DNA of 64,000 nt from Macrotis lagotis (Eukaryota; Chordata; Mammalia; Peramelemorphia; Peramelidae). The position numbers were made by a program, and so were the translations under genes. A model generated the notes under the pieces. It was not told where the DNA came from. It made no database searches and worked only from the letters and a program-made list of their open reading frames with translations. Shown here piece after piece: positions 1-12,344 of this stretch. The stretch spans positions 219,569,753-219,633,752 of the forward strand of contig NC_133663.1 of the NCBI RefSeq assembly GCF_037893015.1. Reading direction: 5' to 3'. The number at the start of each line of letters is the position of its first letter. Within the stretch, counting starts at the first letter, position 1.

Positions 1-1780
1 AAATTCAAGGATACATTGTCTACTCTCAGGTTTAACTCAATCAGTGAAGCCAGGAAGAATTTGGTTTTTTCCTATATACCAGGTTCTATACTAAGCACTA
101 AGATATAGAGATAAAATTGCAAAGGTCCTTTGCCCAAGGAGCTTACATCCTAATGGATCAGAGACAATGTGCCCATATACAGACATTAATCAGATAGACA
201 CAGGGTAATCTTGAAAGAATTAGCAACTGGAGAAAATTAGGAAATGCTTCCTGCTAAAAATAACTTTTGACTTGAATGCTGAATGAAAACAGGAATCCAT
301 TTGAAAACTGAAGATTCATTCAGAAGTGTCTGTCAGTGACTACCCAAGGAAATGGATTGTATCATTTAGGGATCCCAAGCTCAGTAAATCAACATAATAT
401 TAGAATCCTGTGAATGTTGTAATGATAAATCTATAGAAAGTGTCTATAAGGACACACAATGAAATCTCTGAAGGATTCAGACTAAGCACAAACTAAAGGA
501 TGTTCAGTGACCTCAAGGTCATGGCTATTTGTTTAGAAATGACACTGATTACTGATTAAATTTAATTCCTAACTCTTGTAATTTCCTCAAGTGACTATTT
601 TTGAAAGTTTAATTCCATAGAATCTGATTTCTGTTCCAGTAAAATAGGATTAGAAGATAAAGGAAGAGTGCTCAGAGAACATTTACTCCAACACATTTGT
701 TTTACAGATGAAGAAACTAAGGATTAGGAGAGGCTATATGACTTAAAAGAAATTCACACAGTCATCTAAAATCAAAGGAAGACTTTGAACCTGGGCTCTC
801 TAACTAAAAAACTAAGGTTCTTTTCATCATCATTATACTGCTCATCTATACTGCTCATCTCTTTAATGGCACTTGCTTACATTTGTGCTATTTCAAGCAT
901 AATTATTAAATTGACTTGGAAATAATATTTCATTAATTTTTTGCTGAAATGTGGCAATTTATATATTCCATTTTATATCTCTCTCAATATTCTGTAGTAT
1001 GTTTGTTTTCATGTGGATTGAATTTATTTCTAGTGAAGTCTAGCAAAATAATTCTTAAATTTGTCATATATATAATTATATATATATATATATATATTTC
1101 TAAATGTCATCAATAGTGAACTTAATAAGAAAGTAAAACTTTCTATCATTTCTGAATACAAGGAAGATAATTTTGTTCATGGTCCCATCATCAAATAATC
1201 TTAAATACTGGTACTTTATTTTTAACTATAGAAAAGAGGCAATTTGGGCAATTGATTGCAATGAATATTCATTCGGCTTTAAAAGTATTCATTACTGTTT
1301 GGGTGTTGGAAAAATAAAAGCTATAATACATATTTCCTGCCCCAAAATTGCTTTATTAAATTGCTTTATTAAAGAATGCAAGAACATTGACAGAAAGAAA
1401 GCTACTGCATAGTATATGACCAAATTCTAAATTGTGTGGTTTAGGGAAGAGAAGTCAGATTAGATTAGTATAATTGTTTTTAATAAAATCTATCATAGAT
1501 TCAAATCTAGAAACTACTGAGTACAACTCTTTAAAAGAAAAAAAATGGGTTTTTAAAAGGACTAGGGACACACAACTACTAATATAAGTTCTCTTGACTT
1601 CAAGTTCACTGCTCTATTCACTGTGAAAATTGACTACTTAGGGTTGAGTTGGGAAGAGCAGGGAATGGGAAGAGTTTGGATAGTTGGATTTTGCAACCAT
1701 TCAATACCACCCTAATTAGAATCTTCTTGAAGATTTACATTGTAAATGCTTCCTTTCCATGGACATCACTTTTTTTTTAA
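1..1780. other. Intergenic stretch with old L2 and MIR debris
   Basis: I see no gene here. Short open frames are AT-rich and lack family resemblance. Positions about 75-200 read like the reverse complement of an L2 3' end (a 'tactaagcact..gagatata..aaggagcttacat' pattern). Positions about 695-812 read like a reverse-strand MIR core (TTTTACAGATGAAGAAACT followed by a degraded TTCACACAGTCA box). A TA microsatellite lies at about 1068-1097. The remainder is unassigned. Confidence 0.5.
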
Positions 1781-1792
1781 GATTTGTCATAT
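1781..1792. repeat. L1 target-site duplication, left copy
   Basis: GATTTGTCATAT directly precedes the T-rich (tail) side of the minus-strand L1. It matches 8928-8939 with one or two mismatches, as expected after target-primed reverse transcription and later drift. Confidence 0.8.
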
Positions 1793-1830
1793 TTTTTTTT
1801 AAATTTATTTTTATTAAAGATGTTATTTGA

Positions 1831-1990
1831 GGGTGACTAGGTGGCGTAGTGGATAAAGCACTGGCCCTAGAGTCAGGAGTACCTGGGTTCAAATCCAGTC
1901 TCAGACATTTAATAATTACCTAGCTGTGTGGCCTTGGGCAAGCCACTTAACCCTGTTTGCCTTGCAAACCACCCCCCCCCCCCCACAAAA
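1831..1990 (+). mobile_element. tRNA-derived SINE (WSINE1-like) inside the L1 3' UTR
   Basis: The head has an A-box-like region (AGGTGGCGTAGTGGATAAAG) and a B box (GGGTTCAAATCC). The body has GGCCTTGGGCAAGCCACTTAACC and the tail is C- and A-rich. It is flanked by 15 bp direct repeats AAAGATRTTATTTGA at 1816-1830 and 1991-2005 (one mismatch). Confidence 0.9.
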
Positions 1991-2344
1991 AAAGATATTA
2001 TTTGAGTTTTACAATTTTCCCTCCAATCTTATTTCCCTCCCCCAACCCCTCCAAGAAAAGCAATCTGTCAGTCTTTACTTTGTTTCCATGTTGTACCTTG
2101 ATCCAAATTGAGTGTGATGAGAGAGAAATCATATCCTTAAAGAAGAGACAGGAAGTCTAAGAGGTAACAAGATCAGACTTTAAGATATCTGTTTGTTTTC
2201 TAAATTAAAGGGAATAGTCCTTGAGCTTTGTTCAAACTCCACATCTCCTTATCTGGATACAGATGGCACTCTCCTTTGCAAACAGCCCAAAATTGTTCCT
2301 GAATGTTGCACTGATGGAATGAGCAAGTTCTTCAAGGTTGATCT

Positions 2345-5300
2345 TCACTCCCATGTTGCTGTTAGATTATACAGTGTTTTTCTGGTTCTGCTCATCTCAC
2401 TCAGCATCAGTTCATGCAAATCCCTCCAGGCTTCCCTGAAATCCCATCCCTCCTGGTTCCTAATAGAACAATAATGTTCCATGACATACATATACCACAG
2501 TTTGCTAAGCCATTCCCCAATTGAAGGACATTTAATTGATTTCCAATTCTTTGCCACCACAAACAGGGCTGCTATAAATACTTTTGTACAAGAGATATTT
2601 TTACCCTTTTTCATCATTTCTTTAGGATATAGACCCAGTAGTGGTATTGCTGGATCAAACAGTATGCACACTTTTGTTGCCCTTTGGACATAGTTCCAAA
2701 TAGCTCTCCAGAAAGGTTGGATGAGTTCACAGCTCCATCAACAGTGTAATAGTGTCCCACAACCCTTCCAACAATGATCATTATCCTTTGTGGTCATATT
2801 GGCTAATCTGAGAGGGGTGAGGTGGTACCTCAGAGAAGCTTTAATTTGCATTTCTCTGATAATCAATGATTTAGAGCATTTTTTCATATGGCTATGGATT
2901 GCTTTGATCTCCTCATCTGCAAATTGCCTTTGCATATCATTTGACCATTTGTCAATTGGGGAATGGCTTTTTGTTTTAAAAATATGACTCATGGGTGGCT
3001 AGGTGGCACAGTGGATAAAGCACCAGCCCTGGAGTCAGGAGTACCTGGGTTAAAATCTGGTCTCAGACACTTAATAATTACCTAGTTGTGTGGCCTTCGG
3101 CAAGCCACTTAACCCTATTTGCCTTGAAAAAAAAACAGTAAAAAAATGTGACTCAGTTCTCTGTATATTTTAGAAATGAGTCCTTTGTCAGAATCATTAG
3201 TTGTAAAGATTGTTTCCCAATTTACTACATTTCTTTTGAACTTGGTTACAGTGGTTTTATCTGTGCAAAAGCTTTTTAATTTAATGTAGTCGAAATCATC
3301 TAATTGGTTTTTGGTGATGTTCTCCAACTCTTCCTTAGTCATAAACTACTCCCCTTTCCATAGATCTGACAGGTAAACTAGTCCTTGATCTTCTAATTTG
3401 CTTATATTATTGTTTTTTGTGCCTAAGTCCTGTAACCATTTGAATTTTATCTTGGTAAAGGGTGTTAGGTGTTGGTCTAATTTAAGTTTCTTCCAATTAT
3501 CCCAGCAGTTTTTATCAAAGAGGGAGTTTTTATCTCAATAGCTGGACTCTTTGGTTTTATCAAACAGCAGCTTACTATAATCATCTGCTTTTACATCTAG
3601 TCTATTCCACTGGTCCACCACTCTATTTCTTAGCCAATACCAAACAGTTTTGATGACTGATGCTTTATAATATAATTTTAGATCAGGTAGGGCTAAGCCA
3701 CCTTCTTTTGCACTTTTTTCCATTAAGCTCCTGGCAATTCTTGACTTTTTATTTCTCCATATGAATTTACTTACAATTTTTTCTTACTCATTAAAGTAAA
3801 TTTTTGGGATTTTGATTAGTAGGGCACTAAACAGATAGTTTAATTTTGGTAGAATTGTCATTTTTATCATATTAGCTCTGTTGATATTTGCCCAGTTATT
3901 TAAATCTGATTTAATTTGTGTGAGAAGTGTTTTATAATTGTTTTCAAAAAGATTCTGAGTCTGTCTTGGCAAATAGACTCCCAAGTATTTTATATTGTCT
4001 GAGGTTACTTTGAATGGGATTTCTCTTTCTAGCTCTTCCTGCTGTATCTTGCTAGACATATATAGAAAAGTTGAGGATTTATGAGGGTTTATTTTATAGC
4101 CTGCAACTTTGCTAAATTTGCTAATTGTTTCCAGTAGTTTTTTGGATGATTTCTTGGGATTCTCTAGGTAGACCATCATGTCAAATGCAAAGAGTGAGAG
4201 TTTTGTCTCTTCCTTCCCAATTCAAATTCCTTCAATTTCTTTTTCTTCTCTAATTGCTGAAGCTAACATTTCTAATACAATATTGAATAGTAGTGGTGAT
4301 AAGGGGCACCCTTGTTTCACCCCTGATCTTATTGGGAATTCCTCTAGCCTCTCCCCCTTGAATATAATGCTTGTTGGTGGTTTCAGATAGATATTGCTAA
4401 TTATTCTAAGGAATGGTCCATTTATTCTTACACTCTCTAGTGTTTTTAGTAGGAATGGATGCTGTATTTTGTCAAAAGCTTTTTCAGCATCTATTGATAT
4501 GATCATATGGTTTCTGATAGGTTTTTTGTTGATATAATTGAGTATACTAACAGTTTTCCTAATATTGAACCAACCCTGCATTCCTGGAATAAATCCTACT
4601 TGATCATAATGTATTATCCTAGTGATGACTTGTAATTGTTTTGCTAAGATTTTATTGAAGATTTTTGCATCTATATTCATCAGGGAGATAGGTCTATAAT
4701 TTTCTTTCTCTGTTTTAACTCTTCCTGATTTAGGTAACAGCACCATATTGGTTTCATAGAAAGAGTTAGGCAGAGTTCCATCTTTCCCTATTTTTCCAAA
4801 GAGTTTATATAGAATTGGAACCAATTGTTCCTTAAATGTTTGGTAGAATTCACTTGTGAATCCATCAGGCCCTGGAGATTTTTTCTTACGGAGTTCAATG
4901 ATGGCTTGTTGAATTTCTTTTTTCTGAGATAGGGTTGTTCAGGTATATAATCTCCTCTTCATTTAACCTGGGCAACTTATATTTTTGTAAATATTCATCC
5001 ATTTCACTTAGATTATCAAATTTATTGGCATAGAGTTGGGCAAAATAATTTTGAATTATTACTTTAATTTCCTCCTCATTGGTGGTGAGTTCACCTTTTT
5101 CATTTATGATACTAGCAATTTGGTATTCTTCTTTCTTTTTTTAAAATCAAATTGACCAGAGGTTTATCAATTTTATTGATTTTTCATAATACCAACTTTT
5201 GGTTTTATTTATTAATTCAATATTTTTTTGCTTTCAATTTTATTAATTTCTCCTTTAATTTTTAGAATTTATAATTTGGTACTTAATTGGGGATTTTTGA

Positions 5301-6282
5301 TTTGTTCTTTCTCTAAATTCTTTTAGTTGCATGTTTAGTTCATTGATTTCTTTTTTCTCCAATTTATTCATGTAAGTATTTAAAGCTATAATATATCCCC
5401 TGAGAGTCACTTTGAATGAATCCCATAGGTTTTTGTATGTTGTTTCATTATTATCATTATCTACAATAAAATGGTTAATTCTTTCTATAATTTGTGTTTT
5501 GGTCCACTCATTTTTTAAAATGAGGTTATTCAGTTTCCAATTTGTTCTGGGTCTATATCTCCTTGGCCCAATATTGGATGTGACTTTTATTGCATTGTGG
5601 TCTGAGAAAGATGTATTCACTATTTCTGCCTTTCTGCAGTTGATATTAGGTTTTTATGTCCTAGTACATGGTCAATTTTTGTATAAGTTCCATGTACTGC
5701 AGAGAAAAAAGGTATATTCTTTTCTATCCCCATTCAGTTTCCTCCATAAGTCTACCATATCTAATTTTTTCTAACAATCTATTTACCTCCTTAACTTCTT
5801 TCTTGTTTATTTTATAATTCTATTTATCTAGATCTGAGAGTGGGAGGTTGAGGTCTCCCACTAGTAGAGTTTTGCTGTCTATGTCTTCCTGTAATTCTTT
5901 CAGCTTCTCCTCTAAGAATTTGGGTGCTATCCAACTGGGTGCATATATATTCAGTATTGAAATAATTTTATTATCTATGGTACCTTTTAGGAGGATAAAG
6001 TTTCCTTCCTTATCTCTTTTAATGCTATCTATTTTTGCTGCTGCTTTGTCTGAGATAAGGATCGCTACCCCTGATTATTTTACTTCAGCTGAAGCAAAAT
6101 ATATTTTGCTCCAACCTTTTACCTTTACTCTGTATGTATCTCTCTGCTGCAAATGAGTTTCTTGTAAGCAGCATATTGTAGGATTCTGGTTTTTATCCAC
6201 TCTGCTATTCGCTTACGTTTTAAAGGAGAGTTCATCCCATTCACATTCAAAGTTATGATTACTAATTCTTTATTGCCCTCCA
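2345..6282 (-). pseudogene. L1 ORF2 (endonuclease-reverse transcriptase), inactivated
   Basis: The start at 6282-6280 gives MEGNKELV followed by an ITLNVNGM-like endonuclease opening. The apurinic endonuclease part is visible to about 5255, including SDHNAIK (near 5600). The reverse transcriptase spans about 4824-3784, with [22 protein letters not shown] and [14 protein letters not shown] motifs. The C-terminal part (GWDFREAWRDLHELMLSEMS) ends at 2345. Damage is visible. An in-frame TGA near 4219-4221 follows EKEIEGI in the RT. The catalytic FADD box reads FAFD just downstream (about 4182-4171). Further stops and shifts lie in the endonuclease and C-terminal parts, and a SINE interrupts it at 2992-3140. 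The element cannot encode working RT as it stands. Confidence 0.9.
2992..3140 (+). mobile_element. tRNA-derived SINE (WSINE1-like) inside L1 ORF2
   Basis: A complete head, body and A tail. The flanking direct repeat AAAAATRTGACTCA at about 2978-2991 and 3141-3154 differs at one position, placing the insertion after that of the host L1. Confidence 0.9.
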
Positions 6283-6739
6283 TGCTATCTTACCTCTGTT
6301 TGTATTTTTCCCCTTCCCCCCATCTATATTCCCCACTATTTTGTTTCTGAATACCACCCCCTTCAGTGTGTTTGCCCTCCTATATCACCTATCCCCTTTT
6401 TCTTCTTTCTCTTTCCCTTATCCTTTCCCTTCCTTTTGTTGGGTCCCCCTTTTTTCCCCACTCCCCTTCTCTTTCTCCATCCCCCCTCCCCTTTTCCCCT
6501 TTTAATACTTGAAAGGTTAGATGTTTTATAAGTTAACTGAATATATGTAGTTTGACTTTAAGCCAAGTCTGATGAGAAGAAGATTCAGGTGTTTCTCCTC
6601 TGCTCCCTTCTTCCCCTCTATTACCATAGGTTTTTTGTACCTCTTTGTACCCTCCCTCCTCCCATCTCTTTCCTGTACCACTTTTTAAGGAGGTAGTATT
6701 TTTTTAGATCATTCTATCTGAGTCATAGAAAATTCTGAG

Positions 6740-6995
6740 TATCTGTCACTTCTAGTTAAGTATATTCTATCTAATAGAGTTAAAATTCTTGAGAGTTATG
6801 AGAGTCTTTCTCCGAAGTGGGGTTAAAGCCAGTTACATCCCATTAAATAGCAGTCTCATCAATAGATCATTAATGTCCATCATTTCTGGTTAGGTATATT
6901 CTCTCTGTTAGAGTTACAATTCTCAAGATTTATGAGAATCTTTTTCCCCATGCTGGGATACAGCCATTTTCAACTTACTAGATAGCAGTTTTTTT
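6740..6995 (-). repeat. Tandem duplication in the L1 inter-ORF region
   Basis: Two similar blocks of about 120 bp, at about 6740-6860 and 6873-6990, share 'cacttctagttaagtatattct..' / 'catttctggttaggtatattct..', then '..gagttatgagagtcttt..' and '..tagcag'. They lie between ORF1 and ORF2, where about 740 bp separates the two frames. This is longer than the short spacer known from placental L1. Confidence 0.7.
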
Positions 6996-7023
6996 CCTTT
7001 TACTGCCTTTTTTTTTTACCTTT

Positions 7024-8136
7024 TCATGTGTCTCTTGAACCTCCTGTTTGATGTCCAAATTTTCTATTTAGCTCTGGTCTTTTCATCAGGAATTTTTGGA
7101 AATCTTCCATTTCGTTAAATGTCCACCTTTTTTCCCTGGAAGAGAAGGCTCAGCTTTGTGGGGTAGTAGATTCTTGGCTGCATTCCAAGTTCCCTTGCTC
7201 TTTGAAATATCTTGTTCCAGGCCCTTTGATCCCTTAATGTTGATGCAGCCAGGTCCTGCGTGATCCTTATTGTGGCTCCTTGATATTTAAGGATTTTCTC
7301 TTTTATCTGATAGTTCTGGAATTTGGCCACAACATTCCTTGCTGTTTTCATTTAAGGATGTTTTTCAGGAGGGGATGGATGTATTCTTTCAATAACTACT
7401 TTGCCCTCCGATTCCATGATATCAGGGCAGTTTTCCATCACTAGATCCTGTAATATTAAGTCTGGGCTTTTTTTTCTCTTCAATGTTTTCAGGAAGTCCT
7501 ATAGTTCTCAGGTTGCCCCTCCTCGATCTATTCTCAAGGTCAGTGGTTTTGTTGATGAGGTATTTTACATTTTCTTCTATTTTTTCTATTTTTTGATTTT
7601 GTTTAAATGGCTCTTGCTCTCTGGTGGAGTCATTAGTTTCTGCAGACTACATTCTTTTTTTTTAGGGAAGATTTTTCTTCATTAACCTTTTGCAACTCCT
7701 TTTCCAATTGGTCAATTCTACTTTTGAAAGAGCTTTCCATTTGACCAATTGAGGTTTTGAGAGAATTATTTTCTTTTTGCATTTGCCCAATTGAGGATCT
7801 GAGAGAATTATTCTCATTTTGTATTTGTCCAATTGATGATGTGAGAGATTTATTCTCATTTTGTAGTTGTCCAATTGAGGATCTGAGAGATTTAGTCTCC
7901 TTTTGTATTTGTCCAATTGTATTTTCTAAGGATTTCTTTCCTTGTTGCAAGGTATTAATTGTCTCTCCCAAATTTTCCAGTTGATTTTTAAGCTCCTTCC
8001 TTATTTCTTCAAGGAAGATTTTCTGTGCTGAAGACTAGATCATATTCTCCTCAGAGGTTTCAGGTCTTTCTGAGTTAGGGTCTTTCCTTTCCAAGAATTT
8101 TTCTATGGATCCACCTTTTTTGCTGACCTGTCTTCA
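7024..8136 (-). pseudogene. L1 ORF1 (RNA-binding chaperone), inactivated
   Basis: The reading runs from an ATG at 8136-8134 (MKTGQQK-like) to a stop at 7026-7024 after GGSRDT. The order is a short N-terminal region, a long coiled coil (about 7941-7660), then an RRM and C-terminal domain ending in the typical ARELGMQPRIYYPTKLSLLFQGKK (about 7200-7125). A one-base shift near 7124-7128 breaks the frame from GKK to WTFNEMEDFQKFL, and other shifts are present upstream. The coiled coil is built from five consecutive 14-residue units (see the repeat entry). Confidence 0.85.
7732..7941 (-). repeat. 42-nt tandem repeat encoding the L1 ORF1 coiled coil
   Basis: Five adjacent 14-residue units of the form ENxSLxxSIGQxQx are read from the minus strand (GKKSLENTIGQIQK, ETKSLRSSIGQLQN, ENKSLTSSIGQIQN, ENNSLRSSIGQMQK, ENNSLKTSIGQMES). 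Each unit is two heptads with Leu, Ile and Ile/Met at the hydrophobic positions. Repeat-number change in 14-residue steps keeps both frame and heptad phase. Confidence 0.85.
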
Positions 8137-8927
8137 TTTTGCTAAGACCTTGAGTTGGGGAGGGGCTGGTTCATAGGGGCTTGGGATTGCTAAAGCCTTT
8201 ACTCACTGAATGCAATTTCTCTGGATGGCCAGTAGGAGGTGCTGGTTGCTTTCTCTGTAGTGTCTGTGACCTTGATTGAGGCCTTCTCCCTTTGCCTGAA
8301 GGGAGGAATTTGAGCTATTGAATTCTTTTGCCTTCAATCAATGGTGGGGTTTTACTCTAGCCTAAGGTCATTCCTTTCTTGATTGTCAGTTGGGCTGAGT
8401 CTTCTGCTCACACACCTGGGCCTGAGACAGAATTAGTCTGCAAATGTTTGTTCTGGGAAGAGGCCTCAGCTGTAATGGAGGGGTGGGCTCAGAGTGCCTC
8501 AGACCAGAGGAGCCCAGGGATGGTGTCCGAAGCTCTCCTGCATGGGAACTCTCCCCCCAGCCCTGTTGGCAAGCTCCAGAGTGACAGCACCAACACCAGT
8601 GCCTCTGCTCCCTAGTTGATTCAAGCCCCTGCAGTCTAGCCCTACTGCTGATCCAGCAGGCCCTCAGACTCCCAGCTCCACTTCAGCTGCTAATCTGGCT
8701 GATCGGGGCTGAACTGCCCCCTGAGCCCAGACTCACCCACCCAAATTCAGCCAATGCTGCTGCCAGAGACAAATCCTGAGGTAGATGTTTTTTTTCCTGG
8801 CTTTTCTTTCTGGGTTTTGTGGGTCGGGTTTCTGTTAAGAGGTTTTTTCATATGATAGATGGGGAAAGATCAGGAGACTTTAAAACTGTGCCTGTCTTCT
8901 CTCTGCCATTTTGGCCAAAAGAGTCCC

Positions 8928-8939
8928 AATCTGTCATAT
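8928..8939. repeat. L1 target-site duplication, right copy
   Basis: AATCTGTCATAT follows the 5' end of the L1 (GCCATTTTGGCC region at 8905-8916) and pairs with 1781-1792. Confidence 0.8.
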
Positions 8940-9065
8940 AGTCTTGAAGTTTTTAGCATTGGTTCAGAATCTTCATGTCATTCCAGCAAATTATTGTTAC
9001 TGTAATAAGGTAATATGCTTCATCTCAGCTACCTTTGTCACTTGAGCTTATAACCATTGCTGTGA

Positions 9066-9103
<38 letters not shown>

Positions 9104-12100
9104 ACAAACCACTAAAATTTTTCCAAGCATTCTCATAAGACAGAATCAAAAAAATTTTCCCAGTTAGTACTGGAAGATACTGCTGATGTAATTTATCCTT
9201 ATTTTTCAGAAGAAACTGAAGTTCAGAAAGTTTAAATTGCTTCTTAAGGTCACAGAATTTGAATTCAGATTTTTCTGACTTCGAGTCTAATATTTTATAC
9301 CATAAAACTAAAACTGTAATATCTCAATCTTTATTCTAATCCAATCAGCATTTGTAGTCATTGTATTATGGGAAAATAAATTACATCCTAGAGGAATTGC
9401 TACATTCCTCCAATTAAAAAATGTGTTTCAAATGACATTGTAGAAAAGCTAGTCTTTCCTTTTTGGATATGAACACCACAGTTATAATAAGTGAATCTTG
9501 ATTCTGGAGTTACTGTTCCAACTCCCATTTAGACTGCTAAGTCAGATCTCCACAATGTGGCTTCTAAGTCTCCCCTAGGGTTCTTAGGAATGTATCTTTC
9601 TAATTCTAGTTTACCATGGGGAAAGAAGGAAGGAATCAGTTGAGGTTGAAAGATTAGAGATGCTGAAAAGGGAAAATATTAATATGGAAGAACTGTCTTA
9701 GGAGTCAAGAAACAGATACTATAGCATAGCTAGTAAAAAAATCTATTATATGATTTTTAAAAAGCTTAATTCACCATAATTTTTGTGTATAGTGCTAAAT
9801 TATATTGCAACCAAGATTTAACAGCTCCTAAATACTATATCTCTATCTGAATGACAATGTGGCAAAGTGGAGAGAGTATGGAATTAAGCAGTAGGTCCTT
9901 ATTTAGGAAAACCTAGGTTCTAATTCCTCTTCTGAGACTTATAGGCAGTCATCTCCTCTAAGACTCAGTCTGCATTTGTAAAATGAATATAATATTACAT
10001 TCAGAGAAAGAGTATGGTGTTGTGAACAAAGTTCAGGCCTAAGGACTGGCACTAATGATATATCGTGGCTACAGATTAAGGTAAAAGTTACACCTCAATG
10101 CCCTAGCCAGCTGTCTGAGACTATAAATGGCACAGGAGGTTTTGACTGTCTTTGACTGACTCCCACTATGGAGGGACTTTTCTTACCAGGAATTATCTGT
10201 ATCAATGAAGTTAAAATTCTTTTTGAATCCTCCCTTCAGATTGAAAGATCAAAATAAATTTAATGGCCAAAAGATTTGGGGGGGAGGGGGAATAAGAAAC
10301 TAAAGGAAATAGCATCAATATCATAGCTATTGAATAACTTTTGGCAATGGACATTTGCTTTCATCCTTAAAGGGAATATTTAACTTTATTTGTATGAAAT
10401 GTTTGGAGAACAAAATTTCCCAGGGTTTTGTGACCTTTTTTAAATATTCTAATGCAAATTCTGAGGAAATCCCTACTGACTGTTAAGAAAGCTTTAAATC
10501 CGTCCTAATAATATCAGAATTGTTACTTAGTAACTTAAATTGATGAAACCATATATATATATGGTTGAGAATATTATCTAAAATAACAAGTATGATTATC
10601 ACAGAATTACATATTTAAAATACACTTTAATTTTAAAATATTTTAAAAACATTTTTATTTTAAAATATAAATATAAATATATATATAAAATATAAAATAT
10701 AAAACTCTTAAAATAAAACTCTTAAAAAACTACTGTTGCAAAATTATATAAAATTATACTAAATCTTATATCAAGTATCCTCTGTTTTATTCATATGGGT
10801 CATATAACATCACCTGCAGATAAAAAAAAACTTTCTATTTCTTCAAAGGGCAGGAAAGGAAGTTCTATCAAGTGTTCCTCATTTGATCAAAGGGCATTCA
10901 TTCCTACAGCTGTCATTGCCTTACTGATATTTTATTTTATGAGTTTATTGACTCTTACTCAAATATACTTACATCAATCTTAAAAAGAAAATAAGATTTC
11001 TTAGGAACTTAATCTTATACATGACAGTTTCAAAACACTAATGTAATTCTTACTTATGCCATGGAACAGCAACAAATTTGAATCAAAACAGCAAAATCCT
11101 TTCTACTTGCACTTATGGTAACTTTAGATTAACATTACTCCACTGTTTAATTGATTCAGTATTGCTACAAGCATTATCGTAATGAATTAGTAGACACTAC
11201 TACATAAGTACTCTCCTGAGAGTGTTTCTCTTTCTTAAAAACAATAAATATTCCTACTATTAAAAGGACAATCACAAAACTTTAAACATTATATTACTTG
11301 GGAACTTGTAGAGTAATAGAACTCTTAGTTATTCAACCTTAAATCCAAAAGATAAACCATAAGATTGGAATTCATCAAACCTAAATTAGTATAAAAATTT
11401 ATTTTTAGGTTTTATAAATTAATCCTACAAAACTTGTCACAAGTAATACATCCTAAATACCACAAAACTTCTAAATACCACCTTCTTTGAACTCAAGAAC
11501 AAGAGTCTGTTGGTTTAAGACAGGGAGAACCCTTGTCACAAATGATAAAGTTTACCAAAGTCCTTAAGAGTTACTCAAAATGCAATGTTCTTTGGCCATA
11601 TAGATGGTTTATTTGAATAGCACCGACAAATTTGGTATAATCCATCTTAACCTATAGAAATATATTCTTAGATGTAACACATTTGACAATATAAATTACA
11701 CATTTACTTCCCATTCTGTGCAAGGATTTTGCCAGAATTTTACAATACTGATACTCTTGCAACAGGGTTAGATTTCTACTCTATTCCTCTTCTAGAATTC
11801 TCAAAGTGACCCCCAAGAACTCAGTTCAGTAATAAGGTAATTATAGAACTAAAAGTTGATTGACCTCATCCCAAGAACCTGAAAAAATGGGATGGGGGAG
11901 GGATGCATCTTGTCTTAAGCAATGTAAGCTACATGGTCAGTGCAGAGAGAACAATTTAAACATGTTTTCCTGTCCAAAATTCCTCTACTGTATTACCTAA
12001 TAAATTAATAGTCATAATTTTTCATATGGACAAACAACATTAAGTCAAATTCCTTTCAAATATTGGCTTTAAATGTGTCACTGCATGATTAGCCCAATCA

Positions 12101-12173
12101 TTAACAATTAAGTTAATTAAAATGACCAAAATCAAGTGACTAAAATTATTAAACACCTATCATACTTCCCTGC
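8940..12173. other. Intergenic, AT-rich, with MIR fragments and a CA microsatellite
   Basis: No gene is supported. A CA dinucleotide run lies at about 9067-9099. Positions 9205-9300 resemble a reverse-strand MIR (TTTTTCAGAAGAAACTGAAG then AAGGTCACAGAATTTGAA). Positions 9850-10005 resemble a forward MIR (GTGGCAAAGTGGAGAGAGTA to TTTGTAAAATGAATATAAT). A stretch at 10620-10710 is almost pure A/T. I could not assign 10710-12173. Confidence 0.45.
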
Positions 12174-12184
12174 AGAAAATTCTT

Positions 12185-12344
12185 TCTTTTCTTTTTTTTT
12201 TTAGATTTTTTGCAAGTCAATGGGGTTAAGTGGCTTGCCCAAGGTCACACAGCTAGGTAATTAAGTGTCTGAGGTCACATTTGAATTCAGGTACTCCTGG
12301 CTCCAGGGCTGGTGCTCTATCCACTGTGCCACCTAGCCAACCCT
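12185..12344 (-). mobile_element. tRNA-derived SINE (WSINE1-like)
   Basis: A reverse-strand copy: T-rich tail, GGGGTTAAGTGGCTTGCCCA, then TGAATTCAGGTACTCCTGGC and CCACTGTGCCACCTAGCC. It has a perfect 11 bp target-site duplication AGAAAATTCTT at 12174-12184 and 12345-12355. Confidence 0.9.

Larger units (their letters stand above)
1793..8928 (-). mobile_element. Full-length L1 retrotransposon (minus strand), dead, with two SINEs inserted
   Basis: This is a complete L1 in reverse orientation. The A-rich tail (T-rich on the plus strand) and 3' UTR lie near 1793-2340, ORF2 at 2345-6282, ORF1 at 7024-8136 and the 5' UTR up to about 8928. It is bracketed by an 11-12 bp target-site duplication, GATTTGTCATAT at 1781-1792 and AATCTGTCATAT at 8928-8939, differing at one or two positions. 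This shows that both ends are present. Two tRNA-derived SINEs sit inside it (1831-1990 and 2992-3140), each with its own duplication, so the L1 is older than both. Both ORFs carry stops or shifts, so it is not autonomous now. Confidence 0.92.

Noticed and set aside
2193-2474. Plus-strand frame of 93 codons
   Set aside because: It is the antisense shadow of the L1 ORF2 C-terminus.
5412-5774. Plus-strand frame of 120 codons
   Set aside because: Antisense to the L1 endonuclease region on the minus strand.
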